Origin: Terfezia claveryi
Taxonomy: Eukaryota; Ascomycota; Pezizomycetes; Pezizales; Pezizaceae
Assembly (NCBI GenBank): GCA_015179025.1
Contig: WHUX01000032.1
Span: 62,001 to 126,000 of the forward strand
Reading direction: 5' to 3'
DNA: 64,000 nucleotides
The notes beneath the pieces were generated by a model that was not told the origin of the DNA, ran no database searches, and saw only the letters and a list, made by a program, of their open reading frames with translations. Shown one piece after another: positions 1 through 11,303 of this stretch. The position numbers and the translations under genes were made by a program. Each line of letters opens with the position of its first letter. Within the stretch, counting starts at the first letter, position 1.

Positions 1-1934
1 GAAAGCAGTGGCTTGCTGAATCATGTTTTGAGAGAGGAACACATCAACAACACGGTCAATGTCAACCAACGCTCCGCCCTCCTCATTTGCAAGCTGTCCA
101 GCAAATTCGGCTCCCTTTTCTGGGTTTATGCGGACTATATTCTGCAAGAGAGAGGCGTAGTCAGGGTTGTATCCAACCTTCCTAGCATATGGGAGAATCT
201 TCTCGAACTGGCCAGTCTCCGCAAAGGCGGCAACAACCTTATGAGGGATGCCCGCCCGTAAATAGATACTGAGAGCCAAACCAATGTCGTGTTGGCGAAC
301 AAGATCTCCAAGCTCTTCGGAACACTCGAGTTTGTTTTCCTTCAGCCATTTTTCAAGCAGATTTTTGCGGTTTTGTGCCAACACGGGCTTGATCAGTTCC
401 AGACTCTCGTACTTGTTCAAGCCGCCTTTGTCCAGTAGCATACTAAAATACTGTAGAATGACGGAAAGCTGTGCAGGAGGATTTGGCGCTGACTTAAACT
501 TCTCAATAGTTTGAGGCGTCCTCAAGAAACCCCTAGGGGAGGTAGCTGCAATCTTAGCAGCATCGATGAACTTCCCTTGAGCATAGAGCTGATCAAACTG
601 GTTGGACAAAAGGTCGTCTGCCCCAGCTAGGCCAGCGCGAGACGCAAGCTTGACAGCCAATCCAGCATTTGCGGGGTTCTGAAGGAGATAGGGAATGATG
701 TTGTTCTCATCGACTCCAACGGAAAGAACTTGACCTTTGCGGTTTACTCCAATTATACCAGAAATTGAGTCATGTGGTGCCGTGATAAAGATGGTGTCAC
801 TCGAAATACGATTCATAAAGATGCAAGTTCCAGTCTCAAGGTCGTACAAGTGGATGAAACCGTATTTCGTAACGAGGTAGATGATAGAGAACCGGGATGA
901 AACCTGCATAGCGACTGGGAAATCGTTGGTGGCTTCTGTCGGGAAATAGACGTCGACTGTTTTCTTCTGGAAGATTGGGTTAGAATCTTGATGATCAACT
1001 TCCACGACATGTAGCTTCGCGCCTGTTGCAGTTCGTACTGCGAAAGTGAATAGATGTGTATCACTAGACGCATCGTCCAATCGAATATCTGCAAATGCGG
1101 CTGCGTGACCCTCAATAGCTTGACTGATGCCTCTGTCTCTGGAATATAGTTGCATGCTACCTACGACCCTCCCTTGTTGCTGTGAAATACCTACTACAAC
1201 CATCCACTTTTCGCTTGAATTGACACGATAGTTGATGATTTGGCATGCCTAATTCGTAAACCATCAGTAAACTATTTCTCAAATCTAACAGGTGACCAAT
1301 ACCTGTAGGTTTACGTGACGATCAAAGACTTTCACCGGTGCTGCTTGGTTAGGGTCGGTAACATCCCAGTGATAGACACTAGTCTCGGTAATCAAACCCA
1401 AGCTACGTTCACTGATCCACTTCCAGAAGACGACATCCTCGTGCATATTGTGAGACTTTAGCTTCTCCTTGGCCTCTAGGTTGAAGATTTGAAGGGTCCT
1501 CTGTGCTTTAAGTGCAATAATCATTTTGCTCCAATGCATAATAGCACTATCAGCCTTGATTGTTCGCTTAATGGTTTTCTCTGTATTGTGAAGGTCCACT
1601 ATTATAACCTGGGCCGCATCGCCAGTTTGTTCCCGAACACAAACATAATGATCGCTCTCAAGTGTCTAGTTACACTGAACATCAGCAGACCATTCATATT
1701 TAGGATATCAGGATACTTACACATGAATTAAACCCTATTGATTGCTGCTGTGTGGTTGTTAGTTCCATGATATCTGAGCGATTGCAGGGTGATGTGGGGT
1801 GCAACCTGAATATCAAATTTTGAAAGCTAGGTAAGACAGAGCACAGTTAGCACAAACCTCTCCTGATATCAAGTAGACTCTCTTACAGTCAGAAGCTCTT
1901 GAAACGCAATCGGCAACGGCTGTTGTGGTGCCAT
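1..1934 (-). CDS. Clathrin heavy chain (N-terminal part; gene continues beyond left edge)
   Basis: Heavy chain of the clathrin triskelion, which coats vesicles at the trans-Golgi, endosomes and plasma membrane. Reading the minus strand, exons are 1934-1887, 1826-1806, 1747-1721, 1665-1303 and 1248-1, giving about 569 residues of a family usually near 1,680. Visible family signatures are QQSIGFNSC, TLESDHYVCVRE, ADSAIMHW, IALKAQRTLQIFN, VFWKWISE and YHWDV of the N-terminal beta-propeller, then the start of the alpha-helical leg (DLLSNQFDQLYAQGKFIDAA). The start MAPQQPLPIAFQELL matches fungal clathrins. Introns are 54-60 nt. Exons 2 and 3 are only 21 and 27 nt; including the 21-nt exon restores the normal spacing between ELL and SIGF. 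The 3' end is outside the window, so nothing can be said of the trimerisation domain. Confidence 0.96.
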
Positions 1935-2615
1935 ATTGAAGGTAAATTGCAGTTCTCAGCAGAGTAAACAAGAGTGAACCATGCACTCAGGTAGACTGTC
2001 TCAAGGTCAAGCGTAAATGTGGGTATGATATAGACCTGAATCTGGGTCGAAAGGAAGTGGATCAAACAGAGAGTGTTTTTGGAGTGTTTTGGAGGTAGTT
2101 GGGCTGCACGGTTGATTGTGATATGGAGTGTGGTTGTTGCGAAGGCGTGAGTACGAATCATAGCTGATGTGGATGCAAGAGCCTTGGCAAGACGGCTTAC
2201 CTAAGATTGTATGGTTTGCGATGATCGATCACATTGGCAAATGGCAAGTGGAAAATATAATAAAGTAATCTCATATCCTCATGAAACATGAGGGCATGGA
2301 GAGAAAACAGATATTATTAAATATCTAAGACGTTACAGCCTAAAGAAGTACCTGAGGTCATGCAAAACGCCCAGTCATAACAAAAACATAGGTACAAACG
2401 CAGTCTTCTTTATCTGTTGAACAGACAGGAAGAAAGAGCATCCGAAAACCATATCACAACTCGATCAAGAACGTCAATGGAAAATTAAACAATTGAAGCT
2501 TATTACATGCGTCTACCCTAATTTAAGCAAAGGACGCCATCCCCCAATCCCAATGGTGCATTATACAGTTGACAACGGAAGCAGCCGAGGGTTTTTTGTC
2601 GTGATTGCACCAAGT
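1935..2615. other. Intergenic, clathrin upstream region
   Basis: Between the clathrin start and the 3' end of the small GPI-type gene. It must contain the clathrin promoter and the 3'UTR of the neighbour. I see no convincing coding exon; the open frames here lack splice or family support. Confidence 0.5.
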
Positions 2616-2949
2616 TTACAAGACCTGGAAAGATATTAGCTGCCTGTAATGCTACGTTTTTTGTTTTTTGTTTTGTTTTGACAGGTGCAATGAAAACTTA
2701 CCAAAGCAAGACCAGCAGCGATAACACCACCGAGGATACCTCCGGAGACGATGTTGGCAGCGGCAGCGTTGCCCGTGGGTTGAGGAGCACCGGTGGTTGT
2801 GCGGTTGGTTGGGGTGGTGGTGTTGGTGTCTGATCCAAAAACGTTAGATGAAGCTCCCCATTACGGTCAAATCTCCAGTGAAACTTACCGTTTCCGAAGG
2901 CAGCAGCGGTGGCGACGAGGGCAGCGAAAGCAAGAACCTTGAATTGCAT
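2616..2949 (-). CDS. Small secreted, probably GPI-anchored protein (65 aa)
   Basis: Exons 2949-2889, 2829-2702 and 2624-2616 (198 nt, 65 codons plus stop). The protein starts with a clear signal peptide (MQFKVLAFAALVATAAAFG). A short Thr/Asn-rich linker with N-glycosylation sequons (NDT, NTT, NRT) follows. The C-terminus is NAAAANIVSGGILGG followed by a hydrophobic tail ending ALVL, typical of a GPI-attachment signal. It would be a small cell-surface or cell-wall mucin-like peptide. Family function is unknown and I recognise no named orthologue. The last exon codes only Val-Leu-stop; it is supported by the GTAAGT donor at 2701 and the TTCCAG acceptor just before 2624. The tail could instead be a single membrane span. 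Confidence 0.75.
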
Positions 2950-3280
2950 TTTGATTGATATAAAGGGTGAGAACTTGAAGAAGTTGGTCGAGGTTTATCG
3001 AAGTAAGTTAAACTTAACGAGTGTGTGTTCGAAAACGATCGAGTTGAATTAGCAGAGGTAAAGAGTGCTGTGTTCTGGAGAAGAAAGAAGGTCTGTTGGG
3101 AGGGAGCAGGTGCCTATTTATTTTACATTGCTGACAATCCGTAAAAGGGGGCATGGGGCTAGTATGCTGCCGGTCACAGCAGCCAGGTTAGGAAAGTGCG
3201 GGAAATTGCAATTTGCAACGCGAACGGGAAAGATAAGTAGGTAAGTACCGTAGTAATAAGCTGAACACCGAGCGCCAGCG

Positions 3281-3322
3281 CCCAGACTACGCCAGCGCCC
3301 AAGCCAGACTAGCCAGCGCCCA
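3281..3322. repeat. Short GCCAGCGCCCA repeats
   Basis: Three copies of GCCAGCGCCCA separated by 9-12 nt spacers that include CCAGACTA. The array lies upstream of the small GPI-type gene, in the direction of its promoter (about 330 bp from its ATG). It is a local tandem duplication; no function is evident. Confidence 0.6.
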
Positions 3323-4055
3323 CTGCCCGAATCCTAAATGAAAGAAGCCGCTAGCCTTTCCCTCATGTTTGCGCTTCCAGCCTCTTCTATATTCGCAGGG
3401 ATGCTTTGTATGGTACGTAAAGCTTGCACCAGCTTTTGGAACCACATTGAAGAACTAGGTATCCTTAACCTCCAGGCTTGCTAATAATAATACCATCCCG
3501 GCCTGCATGTTTGACCGATATTTTACTCTGCTTGAGGCTTTCTGCATCAAGCACAATCCCAATTTTCATACCAACAAGAAAGCTTCTCTGCGGAAGGTCT
3601 CGACTGGCCAGACTGCCCTCCATTCCTGACGCGTCTGCGACGATTTCTGAAGAACAACAGTTCCGGTAGCAGCAGTTATCGACTGGATCCCTGCTCTATA
3701 ACACAGAGATATGATTTCTGGCCGCCGGAATGCTCTCTGTTAATCTATCACTAAAGGTGCTATGACAGGATGATCCCCAAAGCATAATCGATCACGAATT
3801 TGAACTCGCCATTACCTTTGGGTTGCGGGCCCGGTTAATCTACTCTTCTGCCTCTAGTGCAAACACACAACTAGGGGCTCGAGCCGAAAGAAAGACAAGG
3901 ATACACTGCTTCTCGCAAGGCTCGGAAATGAGTGTGCAAGTTCCACGGCCTTAACCTCCGTTGTTGCGGATCCGGTACTGTACTCTGCAACGGCATCCAG
4001 AAGCTCTGCAATGGAGTCCCCTTTTCCCATGCCAAGTATTCCAGAACTATAGTAG

Positions 4056-4885
4056 TATCTAGTCTGGTTAAGTAGCATCAACCAGATTATAGAGTAGCTG
4101 GAATAAAGTAGCTTCGGATCCAGGTTAATATTTGTAGTGTTCGTGACCTCGCAACTCCCCCAGAGAGTTACTACGAGGCTACCTAGTGTTGTCTGCCAAG
4201 CCTTCATTTTTAATTCTAGATATCGCTACTCACTCACAATATATTAATTATCGGGGAGTTGAATAGGATGATGTTTGTTTACTAATAAAGCAACTAAGTA
4301 GAGGCTAGTATACAAGTGACAACGCCAAGTAACTAGCAGGTTCGTGACCTCGCAACTCCCCCAGAGAACAGACTGGTTACTACGAGGCTAGGAATAAAGT
4401 ACCCCCACAGAATTTGATAGTTCCTCACTTACGACAATATGGGAACCAATTGAAAATGATCACATGCCTGGGTGCGAGAGAACAAAGAGATCATTTAATT
4501 TAGTTGATCGCTGATACCTATCTGTGACCGAAATACCGATCTTCATTCGGCGATATCATTGTGCCTATACAAGCAATAAACTAAGTATTGAATTAAAAGC
4601 TGCTGTACGACGTGGTGGGAGCATGCTATCTTTAGAAACATTCCCATGACAAGAGAATTTCATCGAGATAGGACTGCTCTACTCGGGATGAAACAAACAG
4701 AACATAACCCTATTATTGAAGATCGACCAGCCTATCTCAACACACCGTGCGATTTCTTCCCCAAGTACCAACCAGACTATTGTGCCAACCAAGTTTTAGC
4801 TGCTTTTTCGAGTTAGACTGCTTTTACAGTTGTGAAAGATCTTTAATTCTAGAATCGCTACTCACTCACAATATATTAACTGTGA
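4056..4885. repeat. Diverged direct repeats
   Basis: Two repeat families are visible. The segment beginning GTTCGTGACCTCGCAACTCC occurs at 4139 and 4340; both copies continue to TTACTACGAGGCTA, and the second carries an extra 8-9 nt (ACAGACTGG region). A second family, beginning TTAATTCTAGA and running through CGCTACTCACTCACAATATA, occurs near 4209-4250 and 4843-4880. GGAATAAAGTA follows or precedes the first family twice. The arrangement suggests an old, fragmented repeat element rather than a gene. Confidence 0.75.
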
Positions 4886-4982
4886 TCTATGCTTTGATTC
4901 CATCCATATATACAGCCAACCAGACTAATATATCTTGTATAGAGGATTAAATCATGTATGCGGAGTGGTTCAGCAGTAAGAC

Positions 4983-5049
4983 ATAGTCTGGTTGGCACAT
5001 AAATAATCACCTACGAGGGGTCTGATCGAGGTTGTGCCAACCAGACTAT
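4983..5049. repeat. 17-bp perfect inverted repeat (MITE-like element)
   Basis: The left arm ATAGTCTGGTTGGCACA (4983-4999) is matched exactly by its reverse complement at 5033-5049, around a 33-nt AT-rich spacer. Related arms occur at 4768-4790, 33045-33056, 33103-33118, 33142-33149 and 35410-35447. Terminal inverted repeats flanking a short non-coding core, with several solo arms nearby, are what a miniature inverted-repeat transposable element or its debris looks like. No transposase is present in the window, so mobility is inference. Confidence 0.65.
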
Positions 5050-6770
5050 AATTCACCAGCCCTGCAGCACACCCATATCGGGCATAGCCACGATCCTTAG
5101 AGTTGTATTTAGTGGTCTTGAGGTTTGACGTCAAGTGCCAACCCATTCCATGGTCATCATATTAACTTCATATTTTCTTACGCGTCAGCGGAGTTCTTGT
5201 TTCACGTGACTTTGTATCTGTTTTCGTAAAATGCGAAGGGGTAAATTGCGAAGTGTATATATTCGCGGCTCAGGTTATGCACAAGATCGATATATAGAGA
5301 GTATAAACTCGACTCAGCGTACCCAGCGGGCCCCCTCGGTCGAATTTTCTGCTTCTCTTGCATGCGCCGCCACATGTTTGGTGAAAACAATAATCCCGTA
5401 GTAAGTCAAAGTAAAGTACATTTCGTATTCTCGCAACATTTGGATAGGTTGCCCCAGATCGTTTTGTTGTCACTCTCTCGGAACTGCCAAACTTGAAAGG
5501 ACATACAGAGGTATTGGCGGATGTTAAGATGAGTATGTAGCATTACACTTGAAGGATAGAACTCTTTTGAAGGCTCGGATTGTTCGTGAGTAAGCACTTG
5601 CAGCCTCGACTACTCTGTCGGATTTCTAGGGATACGTAGAAACTAGAGGTTGAGTAGCGGTGTTTGCGTCAACTAGTACTGGGTCAAAGAGGTCAAATGT
5701 CAATTAGTATTAATATAGCTTGGGATTGATACTGTGTGATACTAGAACTTCGTCTATAGACTTGTAGTCCTATGCTTTCTATTATACTGTATGTATCTAC
5801 CATTTCATTTGGCCTGCTTGGGTTGAGATGCATATTTATATAAAGGATCCCACTTCTACCACTCCTTTTTCTAGCTGAACGCTGATCTCCGGAATGAAAT
5901 CTACAGGAGAAATTATGAGCCAGCAGCGTCTGGTGAGCTGGAATATCATTTCAGTTTGGATGCAGTCAGCCTTATTGTATAGGGCCGGGGCCACATGGTA
6001 CCTGAGGGTAACGCTCTTAAGAGTTGGGAATGGCCATGGGTGTTTAATGCAATTGGGGAGGTTATGCGGTGCAATTATAGAATTTGACTGTACGTGCCAT
6101 TCCTATAGCGTTTCCAAACTTTAGAAGTGTATCATACACAGCGAACATTATTCTGGAATGAACGCTTAGACTATCGAACTTGGCAATTGTACACGTGACC
6201 GTGCAGCTGCGCTGCAGAATCAGGGTCCTGGCTCATGCGTTCAACAAATCTGGCACGAGACAGAGCAAAGGCACACGACAGTTGCAAGATATCGTGGGCT
6301 TGTTGTCGATGCCTGTGCAGTACAAAAGTTGCGAACCAAGAGCAAATGTACTTAGTACTTTAAAAGTCTTTCAGACAGTACTGGTCAGAGTTAACCTTTC
6401 AGTTTGTTAATTGGCCTTAATTATTAGAACGTTATTTCCGTCACGTCGATCTTTGGTTCAACGTCTTTTCCAGCATACCTGCCCTATCGTCAGACCTCAT
6501 ATCCCAACTTGCTCAAGCTCAAGCGTAGCCATACCCATACCGTTCCAGGGAAAAGGTACCGATATCCACAGGTAGCATCCCTGTCTTCAACGTCGTTCAA
6601 GCCTCCTCATTCCGAAGCCAGCGGCAACAGTTACCATCGCTCAAAGCAAAGAAATAAGGCTAAGAGCCGCTACTCCTTGGTATCAGCTTCATCGCTCATA
6701 TTCCAAGCTACTATAGGTTCTGGGCAGGCGGCTCCGTTATTACCAGATCGTCTGAGTTGGAACCGTCAAC

Positions 6771-9700
6771 ATGGGGAATGTGAGTGGTAAATTAGAGGAT
6801 GTCCCATCTCTATACCTGCGGGACCAATACAGACGTATGCACCCACTGCACATTGCTCATCCTTCAAAGCCGATCTATGCTCACAAAATTTCTTGTTCAG
6901 TTTCCCTTGCATCGCTACATATCACCAACGGCCGCGGGCGATTAATAGTCAAGATTGTCCCGAATGCTTTCCCTTCCTCTAGAGTGCTTGCAAAGAAGGA
7001 CCCTGGGGACGACGGATTGGTGGAATATGTCCAGGTTCGGATTCTCGTCGTCAAAGCACATGCGCCTTATATCCAGCTGACCAGAGTGCAGGATCCAGAT
7101 CCCAATCCACAAAGACCCACCTTACTGCTCAAATTAACGAACGAGGATGAACTGAACTTCAAATTTACATTCAACATGCGGCGTAGGGAAGATGGACCTG
7201 TGCCGATTGAGACAGCCGTTAATGGCTTGACATTTGTGGTTGCCCCAAATCAGCGGGTACTGGAGAGTCTTGTCACTAGAGAGTTTCATGCGGATCCAAA
7301 CCTGCACAAGAACCCGAATGTCAATCTTGTGGGAGACTTTTCGACCGACGGATCATCGGCAGTACAGTTTGACTGGAATTGGACTTGGAGACCACCGTAT
7401 GGAGGTGGTGATGGAGTAAATCTTGGTTGGAAAAATGCATGCAGTGTGAGCAGCTACAATCCGTTCATAGAATGAGCGCTCTTCATTGACATCGGGCAGT
7501 TTGTGGAATATGACCGAACCGCGCATAAACTTTCAACATTGGCTGCCTTCTCCTTCTGGGTACAAAGTAAGCGGCTTTTCACACATAGACTCATCTGCGT
7601 ACGCTAATCCTATGTGCAGGTGCCCCTCGGTGCCTATGGCCGCCTTCCCCTATTCCTGGGTTTGAGATGAATATCCCCCCAAAGTTGAGACTCAACTCTG
7701 TTTCAGAAATTCGGCCCGGGGAAAAGGGCTCTGATTATGTGGAGCCTACATCTCCATTGGAAGCTAGCTACGATGGGGCTCCAACTGGAACTTCCGTTAA
7801 GGTTGACTGTCAAAGACCCCCAGAGAGTATGATGGCCGAGGATGGACCGCTCTTCAGAGCAACAATCAAAAGCCTAGAACAGAAGACTGGTGCCTTCCGG
7901 AGTAGAATGAAGAAGGTACTTAAAAGAGCAGAAGCAGCCAAGTTTGCACAGGCAGCATGTAATGAAGCCGTTGGTGCCTTCATGGATGCATTAAGAGAAG
8001 CGGCAAGCTCCAATGCATCAGGTATACAACCTGCTTTGGATCACTACTTTGACCGAACTTACAAAGAGATCCAGCGATTTGAGAAACAGAATGAGGCAAA
8101 CCTGCAAAAACTGATTATAGACCCATTGACAAAGCTTTACAATCTGGACATCAAGCAGGCGGAGGCTAAGAAAAAGGATTTTGAAGAAGAAAGTAGGGAT
8201 TACTACAATTTTGTTTCAAGGTACCTTGGAATGCGCCAAGACTCTCTCAAGCAAAAAAAGAAAGTCGAGAGCGATTCTAAATACCAAATCAAACGCCGGA
8301 ATTTTGAGCTTAAGAGGTTCGATTATTGTTCTTTCATGGAAGACCTCCACGGGGGAAGGAAAGAGCAGGAAGTCCTTTCACAACTTACTAAATTTGCAGA
8401 TGCACAGGCAAAGAGCTACCTGACAGCTGCTAAGAAGGTCCAAGAGTTGATGCCGCAGTTAGAGGCTTTATCCCATGAAGTAAAGGAAACAGATAAAGAA
8501 TTTCAACTGCAGAGGACCGAGAGAGAAGAACGAAGGCGGCAATTGGAAAAAAGCCAGAAGACTTATGTGGAGCCGGAGAATGTCCCATCCTTCATGCCAC
8601 CGCCAGTAACTCCTAACATATCCGCAGTTCAGTATGAAGGAAGTGGAGTCGAGTTTGGAAAACCAGAGCCTGGGTTTACCATAAGGACATCCCCGTCGGC
8701 AAGTGGTAATGTTCTGGAGCATAACCATGGCTCTAATGTTGGTAGCGCTTCAGTTTCGAGCGTGTCTACAATCACGACGATCCCCTCTGTAGTTGGAAAC
8801 AAATTTAGGGGGATCAGGGACCTTCAAGAAAAGGACTACACTGGGGTAACTGAGAACGCTGAACAAGAGAGGAAAAAAGAGGGACTCCTCTGGGCACTAA
8901 GCAGACCCGGTAGTCACGCGGACCCCAAAGGGCTTAATAAACAAGCCTGGCACAAGTATGTCCACACAATCTGCATTTTATTGCAAACCCCAGCTAATTT
9001 GAAACAATGCAGATACTGGGTAGTACTCGCAGGAGGACAATTGTGTGAGTACAGTAACTGGAAACAGAAATTAGATCTACACAATGACCCTATAAACCTT
9101 AGAATGGCCTCTGTGCGGGAAGCCCGGTCATCTGAGAGACGTTTTTGCTTTGAAGTCATCACACCTCAATATAAACGTGTGTATCAAGCCACATCGGAGG
9201 ATGATATGAATTCCTGGATTGCAGCGATCAATAATGCTCTGAAAGTCACGATTGAAGGGGGTGCTTCAGTGACCACATTCGATACATCTCGTCTTGAAAA
9301 TGATGTAATTCAAACCAAAAACCTGCAACAAGTACTTACTGGGCGGCACCACAACACTAACCATAATCCCGCCTCCATTACTACACATTCCTCGAGCAAT
9401 ACGTTGCATAGAAGGACAACTGTGGGTGCCAGGCCTAACCCTGCCAGGAGGAGCAGCAGCACTTTTGGTGATGATCCAGAGAAGCTACTACAACTCGTCC
9501 GTGAATCCGACCCCAGCAATAGCAGCTGTGCGGATTGTGGGAGCAACGTCAAAGCGGAATGGGTATCAATAAATCTTGGGATCGTTCTTTGCATCGGTAT
9601 GTCGACAAATTCCCTCATTCACCTTGGAGGTACTAACAATTTTCCAGAATGTAGTGGCCTTCATCGATCATTAGGAACGCATATTTCTAAAGTTCGATCG

Positions 9701-10432
9701 CTGACTCTTGACACCACTTCATTCACCCCAGACCTAGTTGACTTGATTTGCAGCATTGGGAACCGTGCTTCGAACGCTGTCTGGGAAGGTAAACTTGATC
9801 CTTCACAGCGTCCGGACCACCGTGCCTCAAGGGAAACCCGCCTCAAGTTCATCACTACAAAATATGTGAATCGTGCGTGGGTTGTATCGCTGTCTCCTAC
9901 ATTATCAGTTTTTGCGTCTCCAGACGAGGTTCTTTTGGAGTCTGTGAGCAAGAATGATCTCCGCGGCGCATTATATGCTCTTGCTCTACATGCTAGCCCT
10001 AATACCATTGACCCAGCAACACGCTTTCATGTTGTGTATTTGGCACTCCAAGTGGCCGACCCCACCCTCACGGCATCCCCGAACCCGAACCTGGAACTGC
10101 CACCGCCAACGTCGAATTCCCAACAGCCTGCTCCAATAACGTATCCGCTTGCAGAGCTGATAATACAAAACGGGGGTGAACTTCCGTCGTCGATACCTTC
10201 GATACCGCTGTCACACTGGGCAAGGCAATACATCGCGCAAAAGACGGCGAAGCAGTTGGGAACGCTAGCAGTTACAAGCGGGAACACTGGGCCGTCAGGG
10301 AGTAGTTCTACGCCATTATCGAGAGATGAGGCTGCGGAGAGGGAAAGAGAAATAAAGCTGCAGAAACGGATTTCTTCTGGGGGAAGAATCAATCGATCAC
10401 AAGCACCCCCTAGAGAGTACGATCGATCATAG
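6771..10432 (+). CDS. BAR-PH-ArfGAP (Csx2/centaurin-type) with extra N-terminal domain
   Basis: ARF GTPase-activating protein, expected at endosomal/Golgi or plasma membranes. Exons 6771-6834, 6901-7034, 7092-7445, 7500-7566, 7620-8955, 9013-9596 and 9648-10432 give 1,107 residues. The N-terminus MGNVSGK fits an N-myristoylation signal. Residues ~1-210 form a conserved fungal region (ITNGRGR, IVKIVPNAFP, WTWRPPYGGG, FVEYDR). Then come a BAR domain (~280-510, long charged helices), a PH domain (WHKYWVVLAGGQLCEYSNWK to DDMNSWIAAINNAL), and an ArfGAP zinc finger (CADC, then CIECSGLHRSLGTHISKVRS, with the catalytic Arg in LHRSLG). The tail is Pro/Ser-rich. Introns 8956-9012 (57 nt) and 9597-9647 (51 nt) keep the frame open; left unspliced they would insert 19 and 17 residues into the PH and ArfGAP domains. 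Splicing them restores WHKYWVV and CIECSG. Confidence 0.93.
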
Positions 10433-11303
10433 TTTTGGGTTCTTGTAGGGAATATTGCACTCTCTGCTTGTGCATGTGTGTGTTGTATCTTGACCTGGCA
10501 TGTGTGTGTTTTCGCGCGTGTGTGCGACTAACGATCTAATGTGCATGGGGGACGGCGACACGGTGTGGAATTTCTGTATTATTGAGGTTTTAACTTGAGG
10601 TTTTTTTTTTTATTACACTTTTGGAAGAGGTGAAGTATGTACGAGTGGAAGGTTAGTTTCATCTGAGGGAGCACCTTATTCAAGTCATCGTGCTGATGTT
10701 AGTCTTTACTTTTTTCACTTTTCACTTTACTTGGATGTTTATTATACGGAGGGATGCTTGGTGTATTATTATGGGTTGGATTTGGATATGATAATGGAAA
10801 TGAATTATGTGAGATGGACATCATATCATGTAATAGAGTCAGAGGGTTGAAGAAATCTGCATTATGAACTTAAAGTAGGCTACATATGATCTTATCTGTG
10901 AGTCGTTCAGGGTATTTCTGCTAGCGAACTTTCTTTTCACTTCTATATCAACCAGACCAATTCCATATGCAACGAATCCTGGTGTACCCCATCAGGATTG
11001 CAAGTAGTTCTGTCAGAGAGTGCAAAGATTGACTTTTCATTCGATACATGCAAGCACTAACGCCAAACAATAGTGGGCATCTTTGTTGTGGATAGCCCAT
11101 AACACTCTATGCCTTCTCCAGCCATTCCCATCCGTATCGCACTACTATAAGTTATAACACCTGGGCCCTCCCTGAATAACTAAAAGGTATACATAAGCCA
11201 CACCAACAAGGCCCTAACGAATCAGCAAAACTAAAGTGTATAAATGTCTCAGAAAAAGAAGATAAAAGCCTCACAAAATAAAAAAACTTCGCCACGAACA
11301 CAT
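10433..11303. other. Intergenic between convergent genes
   Basis: Region between the convergent ArfGAP and condensin genes, so it should contain both 3'UTRs. It is GT-rich just after the ArfGAP stop (alternating TGTGTG near 10470-10530), then AT-rich with a poly-T run near 10602. No gene seen. Confidence 0.6.

Larger units (their letters stand above)
2950..6770. other. Gene-poor spacer with repeats
   Basis: About 3.8 kb without a supportable gene. It holds three copies of GCCAGCGCCCA around 3281-3322, diverged direct repeats between 4.06 and 4.9 kb, and a short perfect inverted repeat at 4983-5049 (see separate entries). Open frames at 5894-6124, 6180-6410 and 6509-6790 have no splice context or family resemblance, and I regard them as chance. 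The last few hundred bases should include the ArfGAP promoter. Confidence 0.6.

Noticed and set aside
5202..5597. Three overlapping minus-strand frames
   Set aside because: Short, mutually overlapping in different frames, in a repeat-derived AT-rich region.
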